Source: Oxynema aestuarii AP17 (GTDB taxonomy: Bacteria; Cyanobacteriota; Cyanobacteriia; Cyanobacteriales; Laspinemataceae). Taken from it: a stretch of 64,000 nt of DNA. The position numbers and the translations under genes are program-made. The notes below the pieces were generated by a model. The model was not told the origin of the DNA. It searched no databases and was given only the letters and a program-made list of their open reading frames with translations. This document shows positions 17,059 through 26,143 of the stretch, piece by piece (positions within the stretch are counted from its first letter, which is position 1; every line of letters starts with the position of its first letter). The DNA is taken from contig NZ_CP051167.1 in the NCBI RefSeq assembly GCF_012295525.1, positions 4,695,501 to 4,759,500 on the forward strand, given 5' to 3'.

Positions 17059-18276
17059 TTAAAGATCCTTCAATGAATTAAAAATGGTTTGAGTAAAACG
17101 ATTGACTGAATTGTGTTCGACAAACTGTTTCATTTTGGCGCGATCGCCTAAACTGGATCTAGGCTGACTTAAACATTCCATCAACCCTTGCGCGATTTCC
17201 TCGGGACTGCTGGAGTCTACAGTCAATCCCAAACCGTAACGAGTGACCATTTCTCCCATCAGTCCGTAATCCGAACTTAAAATGGGTTTGTTCGCTGTTG
17301 CAGCCCATAGTAAAATCCCGCTCATACCGACGTGACGTTGATAGGGCGCTAAAATTACGTCACTGATTTGAAAATAATCTGGAATTTCTGAATCGGAAAT
17401 AAATTGATAGCGCGCGATCGCTTGAATCGGCTTAATTTGAGAAATTTTAGCAATTTGTTCGTCAATTTGTTTGGAAATTCTCGACTCTCCAACTAAAAGC
17501 AAACAAAGGCGATCGCACCATTCATCACTTAAGCTGGCAATGGCGTCAAGAAGTTGATAAATTCCTTTCCTTTCCGTCAGAGATCCGAACATTAAAAATA
17601 CCGTTCTTTTTTCTTCTATGTTTAATGCTTTTTTCAGACTTTGACTGCGTTCTCGTTCAGTAAGAATAGGTAAAATTGGATCGGGTAAATGACAGATACG
17701 ATCGGTGTTATATCGTTCTTTTACAAAATCGACAGCAAAGGGATCGAGGCAAAATAGCATTTTGAGTTGTGGATGTTTCAAAACCCGAGAGATCGAAAAT
17801 ATTTCCCGCCATTTTTGAAGTCGATCGCCTTCAGAAGAGCGAGCCTGAGTCAGGCGATCGTAATGAAAAGTCGGTCTAAAATAAATTCCGGAAAAAGAAC
17901 AGGGAGCTGTCAGGCCGAAGAGTAACGGGATTTGGTAAGTGTCGAAATACAAAACTAGACAATGGGTTGCTTTTAATGCTTTGGCGTAGCGACACAAAAT
18001 TTGCCATTCTTGGAAGAATCGAAATGCTCTTTTTAAGCGCGACTTACGCGAACTTAAAAGAGCTTCTTCTACGGCTGAAATTGTTACAAAAGCAATATTT
18101 TTGCTGGAGCAGCGATCGGCATATTCCAAAACGTCGGCATGTTCTACAACAAATCTCCGGGAGACTACGATATCTAAACGACCGGGTAAAGTATTTTCAT
18201 CCCAATATTGAATTAAATATTGAATGTAGCTGGGATGATGACCTCTAACCGAAAGATCGAACATCATCAAATTCAT
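17059..18276 (-). CDS. Glycosyltransferase (GT4-like)
   Basis: 405 residues. The start MNLMMFDLSVRGHHPSYIQY resembles GT4 acceptor domains. The donor half has FLMFGSLTERKGIYQLLDAI near residue 230, a LLLVGESRI strand and a YQRHVGMSGILLWAATANKP stretch, where a GT4 donor glutamate region is expected but is less canonical. It is followed 5 bp later by the methyltransferase gene, so the two are very likely co-translated or at least co-transcribed. Codon use is more AT-rich than in the gene at 13687. Confidence 0.82.
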   Translation of the reverse strand: MNLMMFDLSVRGHHPSYIQYLIQYWDENTLPGRLDIVVSRRFVVEHADVLEYADRCSSKNIAFVTISAVEEALLSSRKSRLKRAFRFFQEWQILCRYAKALKATHCLVLYFDTYQIPLLFGLTAPCSFSGIYFRPTFHYDRLTQARSSEGDRLQKWREIFSISRVLKHPQLKMLFCLDPFAVDFVKERYNTDRICHLPDPILPILTERERSQSLKKALNIEEKRTVFLMFGSLTERKGIYQLLDAIASLSDEWCDRLCLLLVGESRISKQIDEQIAKISQIKPIQAIARYQFISDSEIPDYFQISDVILAPYQRHVGMSGILLWAATANKPILSSDYGLMGEMVTRYGLGLTVDSSSPEEIAQGLMECLSQPRSSLGDRAKMKQFVEHNSVNRFTQTIFNSLKDL

Positions 18277-18341
18277 GATTTTGACGTTACTGCCGACTGC
18301 GTACTTTTTCTCTCTGAGATTCCCTGTTCTTGGAGGTTTTA

Positions 18342-19202
18342 TTACTTGATCCCTACGATGGTCATTCCTCTAAAGAGTAAAGGGGTATTGGCAATTTTAT
18401 TTCTCCATGAAAAAGGAAGGATCTGTAAAGCCATTTCTGCAAGACGAATCAGGGGTAAACTCCACCATTGAAGAGGGATTTTTACGATTAAATTTTTCTG
18501 GTTTTTAATCCAAAAAATTTTGTTAAACCCGACATTATGAAAAAGCTGATAAAGCTCGCTCACCGTATATTCTTTTAAATGGAATCCAGTAGCAAGTTCT
18601 TCAAAATATTTGGAAATATCATGAGGTCCAGAGAGTCGGTTGGGGGTAATGCAAATATATTGACCATTCGGGGTTAAAGCATTGTAAATGTTTTGCAGTT
18701 GTTCGAGAGCATCTTCTGGATGTAAATGCTCCATGAGTTGATGACTGTAAGCCAGATCGACGCTATTGGGAGGAACGGGTATGCTACAACCATCGGAGAC
18801 GATAAATTCGACGTTTTGGGGAAAATCAATGTGTTTGGCGACTTCGGTCGCAACATCGACAGCATAGACTTTTGCAACTTTTTGCGAAACGGCGATCGCC
18901 AAGCTACAATCTCCCGGGCCAATTTCTAAATAAGTGATGTCGTCTTTTAGGAAAAATTGCAATAATTCCAGACGACGTTCGACAATCCAAGCCGTAGTTT
19001 CAGCATTTGACTTGCGGGTCCATCGGGGATGATGGGTAATAGTTTGATAAAGTTCGTCGTAAAGCTGAGTGTACAGCTCTTTTCGTTCTTCTTTCTTAGA
19101 GTTTAACAACCGCAAGGCGAGTTGTTTCTCTAATGCGTAGTGTTCGTAAATTTGTTCTAATTTTCTTGATTCTTTGGAAGGAATTTTGATTTTGAGTTCC
19201 AT
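18342..19202 (-). CDS. Class I SAM-dependent methyltransferase (Methyltransf_11-like)
   Basis: 286 residues. Motif I is TYLEIGPGDCSLAIAVSQ near residue 94, the motif II acid is AVDVATEVAKH, and LAYSHQLMEHLHPEDALEQL follows, typical of UbiE/Methyltransf_11 enzymes. The N-terminal 80 residues are charged and helical (KESRKLEQIYEHYALEKQLA). First gene of an operon-like run on the minus strand with four later genes (gaps 65, 5, 28 and 138 bp). The substrate is unknown; a sugar or lipid carrier head group fits the setting. Confidence 0.82.
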   Translation of the reverse strand: MELKIKIPSKESRKLEQIYEHYALEKQLALRLLNSKKEERKELYTQLYDELYQTITHHPRWTRKSNAETTAWIVERRLELLQFFLKDDITYLEIGPGDCSLAIAVSQKVAKVYAVDVATEVAKHIDFPQNVEFIVSDGCSIPVPPNSVDLAYSHQLMEHLHPEDALEQLQNIYNALTPNGQYICITPNRLSGPHDISKYFEELATGFHLKEYTVSELYQLFHNVGFNKIFWIKNQKNLIVKIPLQWWSLPLIRLAEMALQILPFSWRNKIANTPLLFRGMTIVGIK

Positions 19203-19257
19203 GATATTATTCCTGGGGTTCGATAAATTGAAAATTTCAATTTTTACCTGAGTACGG

Positions 19258-19291
19258 TTTGACTCCCCACAGTAAATTACGGGGAGTCAAA
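19258..19291. promoter_or_regulatory. Perfect 11-bp inverted repeat in a divergent promoter region
   Basis: TTTGACTCCCC (19258-19268) and GGGGAGTCAAA (19281-19291) enclose a 12-nt loop. It lies 56 bp upstream of the minus-strand methyltransferase start and could be a leader hairpin or an operator. Confidence 0.5.
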
Positions 19292-19301
19292 AATGGATAT
19301 T

Positions 19302-19316
19302 TTACAAATTTTGTAA
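19302..19316. promoter_or_regulatory. 15-bp palindrome, candidate operator
   Basis: TTACAAATTTTGTAA is perfectly symmetrical (7+1+7) and lies between two divergent exopolysaccharide operons. Size and symmetry suit a dimeric repressor site. No regulator gene is nearby to match it. Confidence 0.4.
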
Positions 19317-19625
19317 CGATCTAAATCACGTTCGCTTTGACGAGCGAGCCATTGCCGCCGTAGGCTGCTTTAAAAAGCGCGGGCAAATTCCGAAGGTCGA
19401 AGCTCGTGCGATTTGAGTGTCTGCCCGTGCATAATGAAGTGCGATCGCCAACTTGAGTTAAGCACAAACAGATGTTAAGCCGCTACAACCATAAACGATG
19501 TTTCGAGGAAATGACAATAAGTTTTTGCTCTCATTTGTCTCTTTTTGTAAATATATGACTTGAAACGATGCTTGTATTGCAGAACCTTTTACCCTCGATT
19601 AAAATTGCATATTTTCTCTAAAAAG

Positions 19626-20750
19626 ATGAAAAAAAATTTTTCTTCAACGCGAGTTTCAACGGATGTAGCCTGTTTTTTGGGGTTCCTCGGTGGGGGGGGA
19701 GCGGAGCGGGTCATCCTCAATCTGACCACAGGGTTCGTCAATCGCGGTTTGAACGTCGATCTGGTTTTGGCAAATACCGGGAGTCCGCACTTATGGCAAG
19801 TCCCGCCAGAGGTGAACATCGTGGATTTGAAGGCTCGAAAATTGTCGTCGAGTCTTCCCGCACTCGTGGGTTATCTGCGACGAGTCAGACCGCCAGCGTT
19901 GTTATCTACGCTGCATTATACAAACGAGATCGCGATCGCCGCCAAGTATTTCGCACGGGTTGACACCCGAGTGGTGGTGCGCGAGGCGAATCAACTTTCT
20001 CTCGATGTCGGTCAGTCAAAGGCATGGAAAAAACGAGCGATTCCCTGGTTCGTGCGCTATTTATACCCATTGGCGGATGGGGTGGTAACGGTCTCTCGTG
20101 GAGTCGCTGAAGATTTATCGCGGGTGTGCGGTTTGCCATTAGAAAAAATTCAGGTGATTTACAATCCGACAATTACCCCTGATTTGGGGATTAAAGCAGA
20201 AGAAACTTTGAATCATCCTTGGTTCGAACCGGGACAACCCCCGGTGATTTTAGCGGTAGGAAAATTGCAAGCGCAAAAAGATTTTCCTACTTTAATTCGT
20301 GCCTTTGCGCGGGTTCGAGAACGCACTGCGGCCCGCCTGATGATTCTCGGGTGGGGACCGGATCGATCGCAGTTGGAAGCATTGGTAGAAGAATTGGGAT
20401 TACAAGAAGATGTCGCTCTCCCGGATCATGTTGCCAATCCTTATGCGTATATGAAACGATCGACTGTTTTCGTTCTTTCTTCGGCGTGGGAAGGGTTACC
20501 GAATGTGTTGATCGAAGCGATGGCGGTTGGAATTCCGGTGGTTTCGACCGATTGCAAGAGTGGCCCGTCGGAAATTTTGAAAGAGGGTGAATATGGGCTT
20601 CTCATTCCTGTTGGAAATCCCCAGGCAATGGCGGAGGCAATTTTAACAGTTTTATCGGGATCGTCGCGGGCGATCGCTCCCGATTGGCTGGAGCAATTTT
20701 CTCTAGATTATGCGGTTAACAAATATCTGGAGATCTTGCAGGTGACATGA
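19626..20750 (+). CDS. Glycosyltransferase family 4
   Basis: 374 residues from ATG 19626; an in-frame ATG at 19560 would add 22 residues (MKRCLYCRTFYPRLKLHIFS and two more) of uncertain value. FLGFLGGGGAERVILNLTTG is the classical GT4 glycine-rich acceptor loop. The donor half has ILAVGKLQAQKDFPTLIRAF, then LMILGWGPDRSQLEALVEEL, and SSAWEGLPNVLIEAMAVGIP, the standard GT4 E-G-L-P-N-V-L-I-E-A signature. Single + strand gene, flanked by minus-strand operons. Likely adds a hexose to the exopolysaccharide; which one is not known. Confidence 0.92.
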   Translation: MKKNFSSTRVSTDVACFLGFLGGGGAERVILNLTTGFVNRGLNVDLVLANTGSPHLWQVPPEVNIVDLKARKLSSSLPALVGYLRRVRPPALLSTLHYTNEIAIAAKYFARVDTRVVVREANQLSLDVGQSKAWKKRAIPWFVRYLYPLADGVVTVSRGVAEDLSRVCGLPLEKIQVIYNPTITPDLGIKAEETLNHPWFEPGQPPVILAVGKLQAQKDFPTLIRAFARVRERTAARLMILGWGPDRSQLEALVEELGLQEDVALPDHVANPYAYMKRSTVFVLSSAWEGLPNVLIEAMAVGIPVVSTDCKSGPSEILKEGEYGLLIPVGNPQAMAEAILTVLSGSSRAIAPDWLEQFSLDYAVNKYLEILQVT

Positions 20751-20860
20751 CTCAAGGGAGCGATCGCCGCGATCGGTTTTGAACTTGCTATTTTTTGAAG
20801 CGACGGAGCGAAGCTCGCGCAGCTCTGGTTCTTGAGAAAACTGCGCGATCGCCTGTTTTT

Positions 20861-21904
20861 TTACCACTGGGTCGGCAAAGTTTTTTTGAATCCTCCAAGA
20901 GAAATACTATGGATGTTTAAAAGATAAGCGAGATTGATCGCCAGTTCTTTAACGAGTCGTTTCCACATCCAGCCCAACCACCGTCCCATTTGTAAGTAAC
21001 AGGCGAGCTTGTCAAACGCTCCCATTTTAACTCGGGCGATCGCCGCTAAATATTTAAAAAACCAGGTCCACAAACATAACATCAATTTTCCTTTATTCTG
21101 AGGATCGAACCAGACATTATAGTCATAATATCCCTGATGGTTTCGACCGGACGCCTGTCGGTGGTCTCGGTACAAAAACAAAGGTTCGGAAATTTCGTAA
21201 AATTCACCGTAGAGGGCGAGTTCTCCGAGCAGAATCATGTCTGAATTGACATAACTAGCAATTAAAGCAGTTTTTTTCAAAATATCCGTTCGGATTAAAC
21301 CGAAAATGGGCGTCCAGCGATCGCCTCCTGGATGGTCGCTTTTGGTGGATGTATTAGATATTGCTTGAGTCCGTGACGTAGATATCTTGCCTTTTTTGCG
21401 AAAATGTTTGCGAGGAAAAATTAGTTCTTGATAGTGCTTAAAACGTTGGTTGGCGGTGGGGAAATTTAACTCTAGAAGGTGGGATGATTGTCGGATGGAT
21501 TGCTCTTGCTCGTCGATAAACATAACTCCGGTATAACAGAGGACGACGGAAGGATGGCGATCGAGAATTTCGACGCAACGTTCGAGATAGTAAGGAGTAC
21601 AGAGGTCGTCATGAGCTGCCCATTTAAAATATAGACCTCGGGCTAATTTAAAAACGCGGTTGTAGTTCGGTGCTGCTCCGATATTTTCTGGATTTCGATA
21701 ATAGCGAATCCGAACATCTTTGGCGGCATATTCTCGACAAATTTGCTCGGTTGCATCGGTAGAGGCATTATCTGAAATAACAATCTCGAAATTTTCAAAG
21801 GTTTGCTCTATTAGGGAATCTAATGTTTGTCTGAGGAATTTTTCGCCATTATAAACGGGCAGGCCAATCGAGACCTGCGGGAAGTGATTATTCACGCTTC
21901 GCAT
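20861..21904 (-). CDS. Glycosyltransferase family 2
   Basis: 347 residues. The GT-A nucleotide-binding start is VSIGLPVYNGEKFLRQTLDS, followed by IVISDNASTDATEQICREY and GLYFKWAAHDDLCTPYYLER, where HDD takes the place of the DXD motif. Between residues about 160 and 200 there is a basic, low-complexity stretch (RKHFRKKGKISTSRTQAI) that looks inserted relative to the family norm. The C-terminus has amphipathic helices (MGRWLGWMWKRLVKEL) that may sit on the membrane. Flanked by convergent and tandem island genes; inverting GT activity on a sugar acceptor is expected. Confidence 0.88.
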   Translation of the reverse strand: MRSVNNHFPQVSIGLPVYNGEKFLRQTLDSLIEQTFENFEIVISDNASTDATEQICREYAAKDVRIRYYRNPENIGAAPNYNRVFKLARGLYFKWAAHDDLCTPYYLERCVEILDRHPSVVLCYTGVMFIDEQEQSIRQSSHLLELNFPTANQRFKHYQELIFPRKHFRKKGKISTSRTQAISNTSTKSDHPGGDRWTPIFGLIRTDILKKTALIASYVNSDMILLGELALYGEFYEISEPLFLYRDHRQASGRNHQGYYDYNVWFDPQNKGKLMLCLWTWFFKYLAAIARVKMGAFDKLACYLQMGRWLGWMWKRLVKELAINLAYLLNIHSISLGGFKKTLPTQW

Positions 21905-22116
21905 GTTTTATTTCCGGTTATTAATTGGTGGAATTTTGGATCTTTTGAAACGGGATGATTACGATCGCGCTCTTTCCAGCGATCGCTTCAATTCATAAAA
22001 AACAATGCTTTTTCTGCAATCGATCGAATCGACCAAAAAAGCGCAATAAAACACCCTTTTGGTCAACTTTAAATTTGTTTTAACTCGTGATAATCGAGGA
22101 TAAAAAGAGAGATTTG

Positions 22117-22170
22117 CTCTCGCGGAAGATCGAACAAGGTTTTCGGTTTTATAACATCTTCTCGTGAGAG
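22117..22170. promoter_or_regulatory. Imperfect long hairpin between the GT2 and fkbM-like genes
   Basis: CTCTCGCGGAAGAT (22117-22130) pairs almost fully with ATCTTCTCGTGAGAG (22156-22170). On the minus strand it lies just after the methyltransferase stop at 22193, so it may be that operon's terminator, although the following T-tract is weak. Confidence 0.4.
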
Positions 22171-22192
22171 AGAGACTTGCTAGATTCTCGCT

Positions 22193-23038
22193 CTATTTGG
22201 GGAGAGCGATCGCGTGAGCGACTTGCCATTTCAATCCCGGATAAGCGGCTTCGAGGGTCAAGATTTCATAGTTAAAATGACTGACAAAATCATCGAGGAC
22301 GCACCGCTTTTCTAAAACCCCTTCTTGTCGTTCGTCGTCAATTTCGTAAATCACGATCGGTCGAAAGATTTTGAGGGTGTCCGCCATTCCATAAAGCACG
22401 TCGAGTTCGGCTCCTTCGACATCAATTTTGACGAGGGTGGGAGGATCGATCTCTAAATTTTCGATCGCGTCGTCGATGGCGATCGTTTCGATGGCCATTG
22501 TCGCCGTAACATCTGGAGGAGCCACGACCGTAGATAAAGTATGTCCGCCGGGATAGTGGGTCAACAGGAGTTTTCCGGTGCCACTTTTGCAAGATACGGC
22601 TTTTTCTAATACGGAAACATTGCTTAGATGGTTGAGTTCGAGATTGACTCGAATTCGCCGTGTATTGTGCCATTCTGGCTCGAAGGCGTAGACTCGCCCG
22701 GAAGGACCGACCAAACGGGCGGCGATCGCCGTAAAAAATCCGAAATTGGCACCGATATCGTAAAAAATATCTCCCGGTTGTAAATAGCGAGCTAAAACAT
22801 TTTGAACGGGCAATTCGTAAGTGCCAAATGCATAGTCGGGGTTGGAATTTCCCCCGTTAAATTTCAATCCTTTGCCGACGCCGTGAGTCAGGGTGACATT
22901 GCGATCGCGCAAACTGGCCCGGACGAGGCGATCGGCCCATCGGTTCGATGGTAACTCGTACAACTTTTCAAGAATTTGAAGGGGTACAAACTTCAGCAGT
23001 GGGACGCTCGATGTTTTTAATGCAGTTTGGAGCTTCAT
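22193..23038 (-). CDS. FkbM family methyltransferase
   Basis: 281 residues. FkbM-type features: FYDIGANFGFFTAIAARLVG near residue 94, VYAFEPEWHNTRRIRVNLEL, and LVKIDVEGAELDVLYGM near residue 221, the family's IDVEGxE motif. FkbM enzymes O-methylate sugars, peptides or polyketides. The ATG overlaps the stop of the preceding 721-codon gene by 4 bp (ATGA), so translation is coupled. Last gene of a four-gene operon with a glycosyltransferase, a PIG-L deacetylase and a lectin-fold protein. A sugar methylation role is the best guess. Confidence 0.9.
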   Translation of the reverse strand: MKLQTALKTSSVPLLKFVPLQILEKLYELPSNRWADRLVRASLRDRNVTLTHGVGKGLKFNGGNSNPDYAFGTYELPVQNVLARYLQPGDIFYDIGANFGFFTAIAARLVGPSGRVYAFEPEWHNTRRIRVNLELNHLSNVSVLEKAVSCKSGTGKLLLTHYPGGHTLSTVVAPPDVTATMAIETIAIDDAIENLEIDPPTLVKIDVEGAELDVLYGMADTLKIFRPIVIYEIDDERQEGVLEKRCVLDDFVSHFNYEILTLEAAYPGLKWQVAHAIALPK

Positions 23039-25200
23039 CGTTGACCTCCATTCACTCCGTGAGTGTTAGCTTTAGCGGTAAAGTGCTTAAAATAGCTCCC
23101 GGTATCGTTTCCCCATTCCCAATTGGCGACTATCCCAACTCGATGAATAGATAGGCGAGAAATACGGGGATAAACATCGCTGAGTGCGCGATACAATACG
23201 GGTTCTTCGTTGACAAATGTCAGGTAATTGTTGCCGTCGAAAACGACGCGCAAGGTGTAGGGAATCCCCCAATACACCCGTTTGCCGACGTTGGTCCATA
23301 CGGCGTCATACAATTCTTCAAATCCATCGAGATGAAAAAATGAGGAAATCGAGGCGCCACCGTAGCCGTCTTCGAGCCAAGTGCTGACGATGATGTAGTT
23401 GTCGGCATCCTGCCAAAAAATCAGCCCCGCGCGCCCGTTTTCCCCCTGTCCGCGATCGCTACCGGGGGGCGTAATTTCAACCTGGACGTCCGCTAACTCG
23501 GGAAATGCCCAGGGGAGAGTATACGCCGTGCGATCGCAATTCGGCTGTTGGGCCGTGGCGCGGACGCGAGCGCTGCCGTTCCCCGTGCGTTCGATCGCCC
23601 CGCGCCCCATTTCCAAGCGCCAGGACTGACCCCCGATCGCCGTTTGGGTTTGGGAGAGTTCTAGGGGTTCGCCTTCAAACTCATCGGCTAAAATCAGCTC
23701 GGAACCTGTCGCCATCCAAGGGGCGCCCAAGTCTTGACTGGCGGGGATCGCAACCGATCGCGGATGGGCTTCCAAGGCGCGAAACTGGTTCCCGTGGGGG
23801 TCGAGAAAACCGATGCCAATTCCGGTGGCGTCGGATCCCCGGCGATCGCCCAGATCCCCGTCAAAGAGGGGTTGACCGTCGAGGAGTGCCTGGAAGCGAT
23901 CGCCGTCGTCGAGGATCTGCACGGAATGAACGGTATTCGACGTGAGAACCGGGCGATCGCTCCGTGCCACCGGGTGCCAGAGACCGCCCTCTCGAATGCC
24001 GACCTCCCAGCGATCGCCGGACAACCACAAGGCCCAAAAGTTCTCGCGATCGCGCGCGCGCCACACCAGCGCCGAGGTTCCCGGTCGCGCCCCGGTCGCG
24101 ATCTCGGTATGCAGTAGCCCGCAAGGCACCTGGGGATCGAGTAACGCCAGAGAGTCGGCAGCGACGGCGATCGTCCCCGTCGGCGTCCGTTGACAAGCGC
24201 CCGTGCAAACGCTCCAATCGCCTCCGATTTCGGCGGGAGAGCCGTCTAATTCCCCCTCGCCGACGAGGCGATCGGCCCCACGAGCGCTGCCGTACCACTG
24301 CTCGAATTCCGGCACGGATTGCACCTGCACCCCATAAACGCGAGTGTCCACGCGGAAGCCAATTTGACCGAGAACGCTTTGATAAATCGCCGCATAGAGA
24401 TTGGGGGTGCGATCGAACGGGTCGATCGCCAACGGACGCATCTCGGGATAGCTTCCCAACCCTCGCGCCTGGGGAAGAGAAGCGGCATAGTAGGCGGCGC
24501 CGCGTTCGCGCAGGACGATCGCATAGTAAATTTGGAGGTTTTGCAAACCCTGAAAGAGGGGCGCGCAGCGATCGCCCACGCGCACCAACAGTTCCCCATT
24601 ATCCGCCCCCGTCGCCCGCACGATCGCCGCATTGCCTTCCATCGGAGGATTGCCAGGAATGGCGCTGGGAAACCACCCGATCGCGAAATTTTCCTCAATT
24701 CGAGGTAAGGGAACGTATTTCGAGAAGCGCGGCGTACTGCGAATCCAAGTCAACAGCCGTCTGAACATCCCGCGTTTGTGAGAACTCGTCAGCCATCGCC
24801 ACAACCGCTTGTGAGGATTTTCTGCCTCACTTCCGAGCCACCAACGCCGCAGCCGTTGGCGCAGGGTTTCGAGCAGACTACTTTCAGAAGTGTTGTGTCC
24901 GTTGAGGACGAAAGCGACAAAGGTCAAGCCGTTGCGGCGAGGGTACGGGCCGTAAGCAATTCCCTGTTTGCCCCAACCGGGGGTAATCAACGGTTGTAGG
25001 CGCAAGGCACCGTTATCGATGCCGATCCGTTTTTCAACATCGGCGCCGAGACGCCGCACCCCACCCGGACTCAAAGTGCCAATGACTTTCCCGGAAGGAC
25101 GGCAATCGGTAAAGGAATCGGTCGCGGCGCGATCGCCGATCTGGCCTAGGGTTGGCGTTGGAGGAGGCTGCGAGGGTTGGGACTTGAGTAGATTTAACAC
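23035..25200 (-). CDS. Large protein with two LamG/concanavalin-like domains, function unknown
   Basis: 721 residues, no signal peptide and no clear membrane helix. I do not recognise the N-terminal 320 residues (basic helices such as LRQRLRRWWLGSE, then FAIGWFPSAIPGNPPMEGNA). Residues about 330-500 and 515-715 look like two beta-sandwich lectin or LamG/DUF1080-type domains: GTSALVWRARDRENFWALWL with VHSVQILDDGDRFQALLDGQ, then GRAGLIFWQDADNYIIVSTW with YTLRVVFDGNNYLTFVNEEP. Such folds bind or cleave glycans. The gene overlaps the FkbM gene by 4 bp and follows a PIG-L gene by 31 bp. A glycan-recognising part of the polysaccharide machinery is inferred; being cytoplasmic would be unusual for such folds. 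Confidence 0.6.
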   Translation of the reverse strand: MLNLLKSQPSQPPPTPTLGQIGDRAATDSFTDCRPSGKVIGTLSPGGVRRLGADVEKRIGIDNGALRLQPLITPGWGKQGIAYGPYPRRNGLTFVAFVLNGHNTSESSLLETLRQRLRRWWLGSEAENPHKRLWRWLTSSHKRGMFRRLLTWIRSTPRFSKYVPLPRIEENFAIGWFPSAIPGNPPMEGNAAIVRATGADNGELLVRVGDRCAPLFQGLQNLQIYYAIVLRERGAAYYAASLPQARGLGSYPEMRPLAIDPFDRTPNLYAAIYQSVLGQIGFRVDTRVYGVQVQSVPEFEQWYGSARGADRLVGEGELDGSPAEIGGDWSVCTGACQRTPTGTIAVAADSLALLDPQVPCGLLHTEIATGARPGTSALVWRARDRENFWALWLSGDRWEVGIREGGLWHPVARSDRPVLTSNTVHSVQILDDGDRFQALLDGQPLFDGDLGDRRGSDATGIGIGFLDPHGNQFRALEAHPRSVAIPASQDLGAPWMATGSELILADEFEGEPLELSQTQTAIGGQSWRLEMGRGAIERTGNGSARVRATAQQPNCDRTAYTLPWAFPELADVQVEITPPGSDRGQGENGRAGLIFWQDADNYIIVSTWLEDGYGGASISSFFHLDGFEELYDAVWTNVGKRVYWGIPYTLRVVFDGNNYLTFVNEEPVLYRALSDVYPRISRLSIHRVGIVANWEWGNDTGSYFKHFTAKANTHGVNGGQR

Positions 25201-25231
25201 GGTTTTGACTCGGTTTTGACTCGGTTTTGAG

Positions 25232-26143
25232 TTAAAATTTCACCCCTTGCATGGCCGGGGAGCGAATGGCTTTGTGTCCGAATCGCCATTGCCGATTTTG
25301 AGGCGATCGCGCTGAGGGTTGTAGATAGAAAAACTCTCGATTTTGCAAAAAACACTCTAAAAATTCACCGTTAGAAACATCGGCCAAAATCGGCCAGCGA
25401 TCGCAGGTCAACCGCACCATTTGAGAGCGATAGCAATTTAACGCCTTCTTTTTCGTTTCTAAAACCTCACTAATATCGATTGCATATCGAAATTCTCGCG
25501 CTAGTTTTAAGCCAAACTGGGCTTTCCAGGTACTGCTTAAAACGTCTAATTTTTCTTGTCGGTTGCCCACGAAACTCGTCCACGGCCAATGACGCCAGAA
25601 CCAAATGGGATATTCGTAAATCGCCGCCTTGAAATCCAGATCTTCTAGTGCTTTTCGCACGATTTGATTGGTGGCGTAATGGTCGGGCGGCGTATCGCCG
25701 GAGTAGGGAATAAAAATTTCTTGCGGTCGGCGATCGCCTAAAATTTCTTTAACGCGATCGCCCGCCAGCTCTCGACAATGTTGTAAACTTCCATCGCGAA
25801 TGTCGAGAAAGATAAGATCCCGTTCGGGAACGCCGAGAATCGCAGTAGCGGCGAGGGCTTCTTGTTTGCGAATGGCTTTGAGTTCCGCTTCGGCGATAAA
25901 TTTAGAATGCGATCGCGCCCCATCGGTCATGAATACGATTTCTAGCTCGGCTTGCGCTTGTTTTTTACGGGCGATCGTTCCCCCACAGCCGAGGGTTTCA
26001 TCGTCTTGATGGGGCGCAAAAACGATCGCCGAACGGTTTAATCGGGTGGCTAAATACGGGCTGACACTCCGATTCATCAAGGACTGATTAAATTGGCGTG
26101 CTAGAGTTTTTAATGACCATTTAAATCGGAATGAATTAGTCAT
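25232..26143 (-). CDS. PIG-L family deacetylase
   Basis: Zinc-dependent removal of an acetyl group from an N-acetylated sugar is the usual reaction of this LmbE/PIG-L family. The 303-residue product (from ATG 26143) has the metal-binding motif FAPHQDDETLGCGG (His and two Asp) near residue 43, FMTDGARSH, and IPYSGDTPPDHYATNQIVRK, which carries the third ligand histidine. The ATG at 26143 overlaps the upstream stop by 8 bp and avoids the larger overlap of the alternative start at 26170. It may unmask an amine on the exopolysaccharide or on its lipid carrier; the substrate is not shown by sequence. Confidence 0.88.
   Translation of the reverse strand: MTNSFRFKWSLKTLARQFNQSLMNRSVSPYLATRLNRSAIVFAPHQDDETLGCGGTIARKKQAQAELEIVFMTDGARSHSKFIAEAELKAIRKQEALAATAILGVPERDLIFLDIRDGSLQHCRELAGDRVKEILGDRRPQEIFIPYSGDTPPDHYATNQIVRKALEDLDFKAAIYEYPIWFWRHWPWTSFVGNRQEKLDVLSSTWKAQFGLKLAREFRYAIDISEVLETKKKALNCYRSQMVRLTCDRWPILADVSNGEFLECFLQNREFFYLQPSARSPQNRQWRFGHKAIRSPAMQGVKF

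Larger units (their letters stand above)
19203..19625. other. Divergent promoter gap between methyltransferase and glycosyltransferase operons
   Basis: The genes on each side point away from each other, so the gap must hold both promoters. It contains an 11-bp hairpin (19258-19291) and a 15-bp palindrome (19302-19316), both listed separately. The rest is AT-rich and has no gene. Confidence 0.6.
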
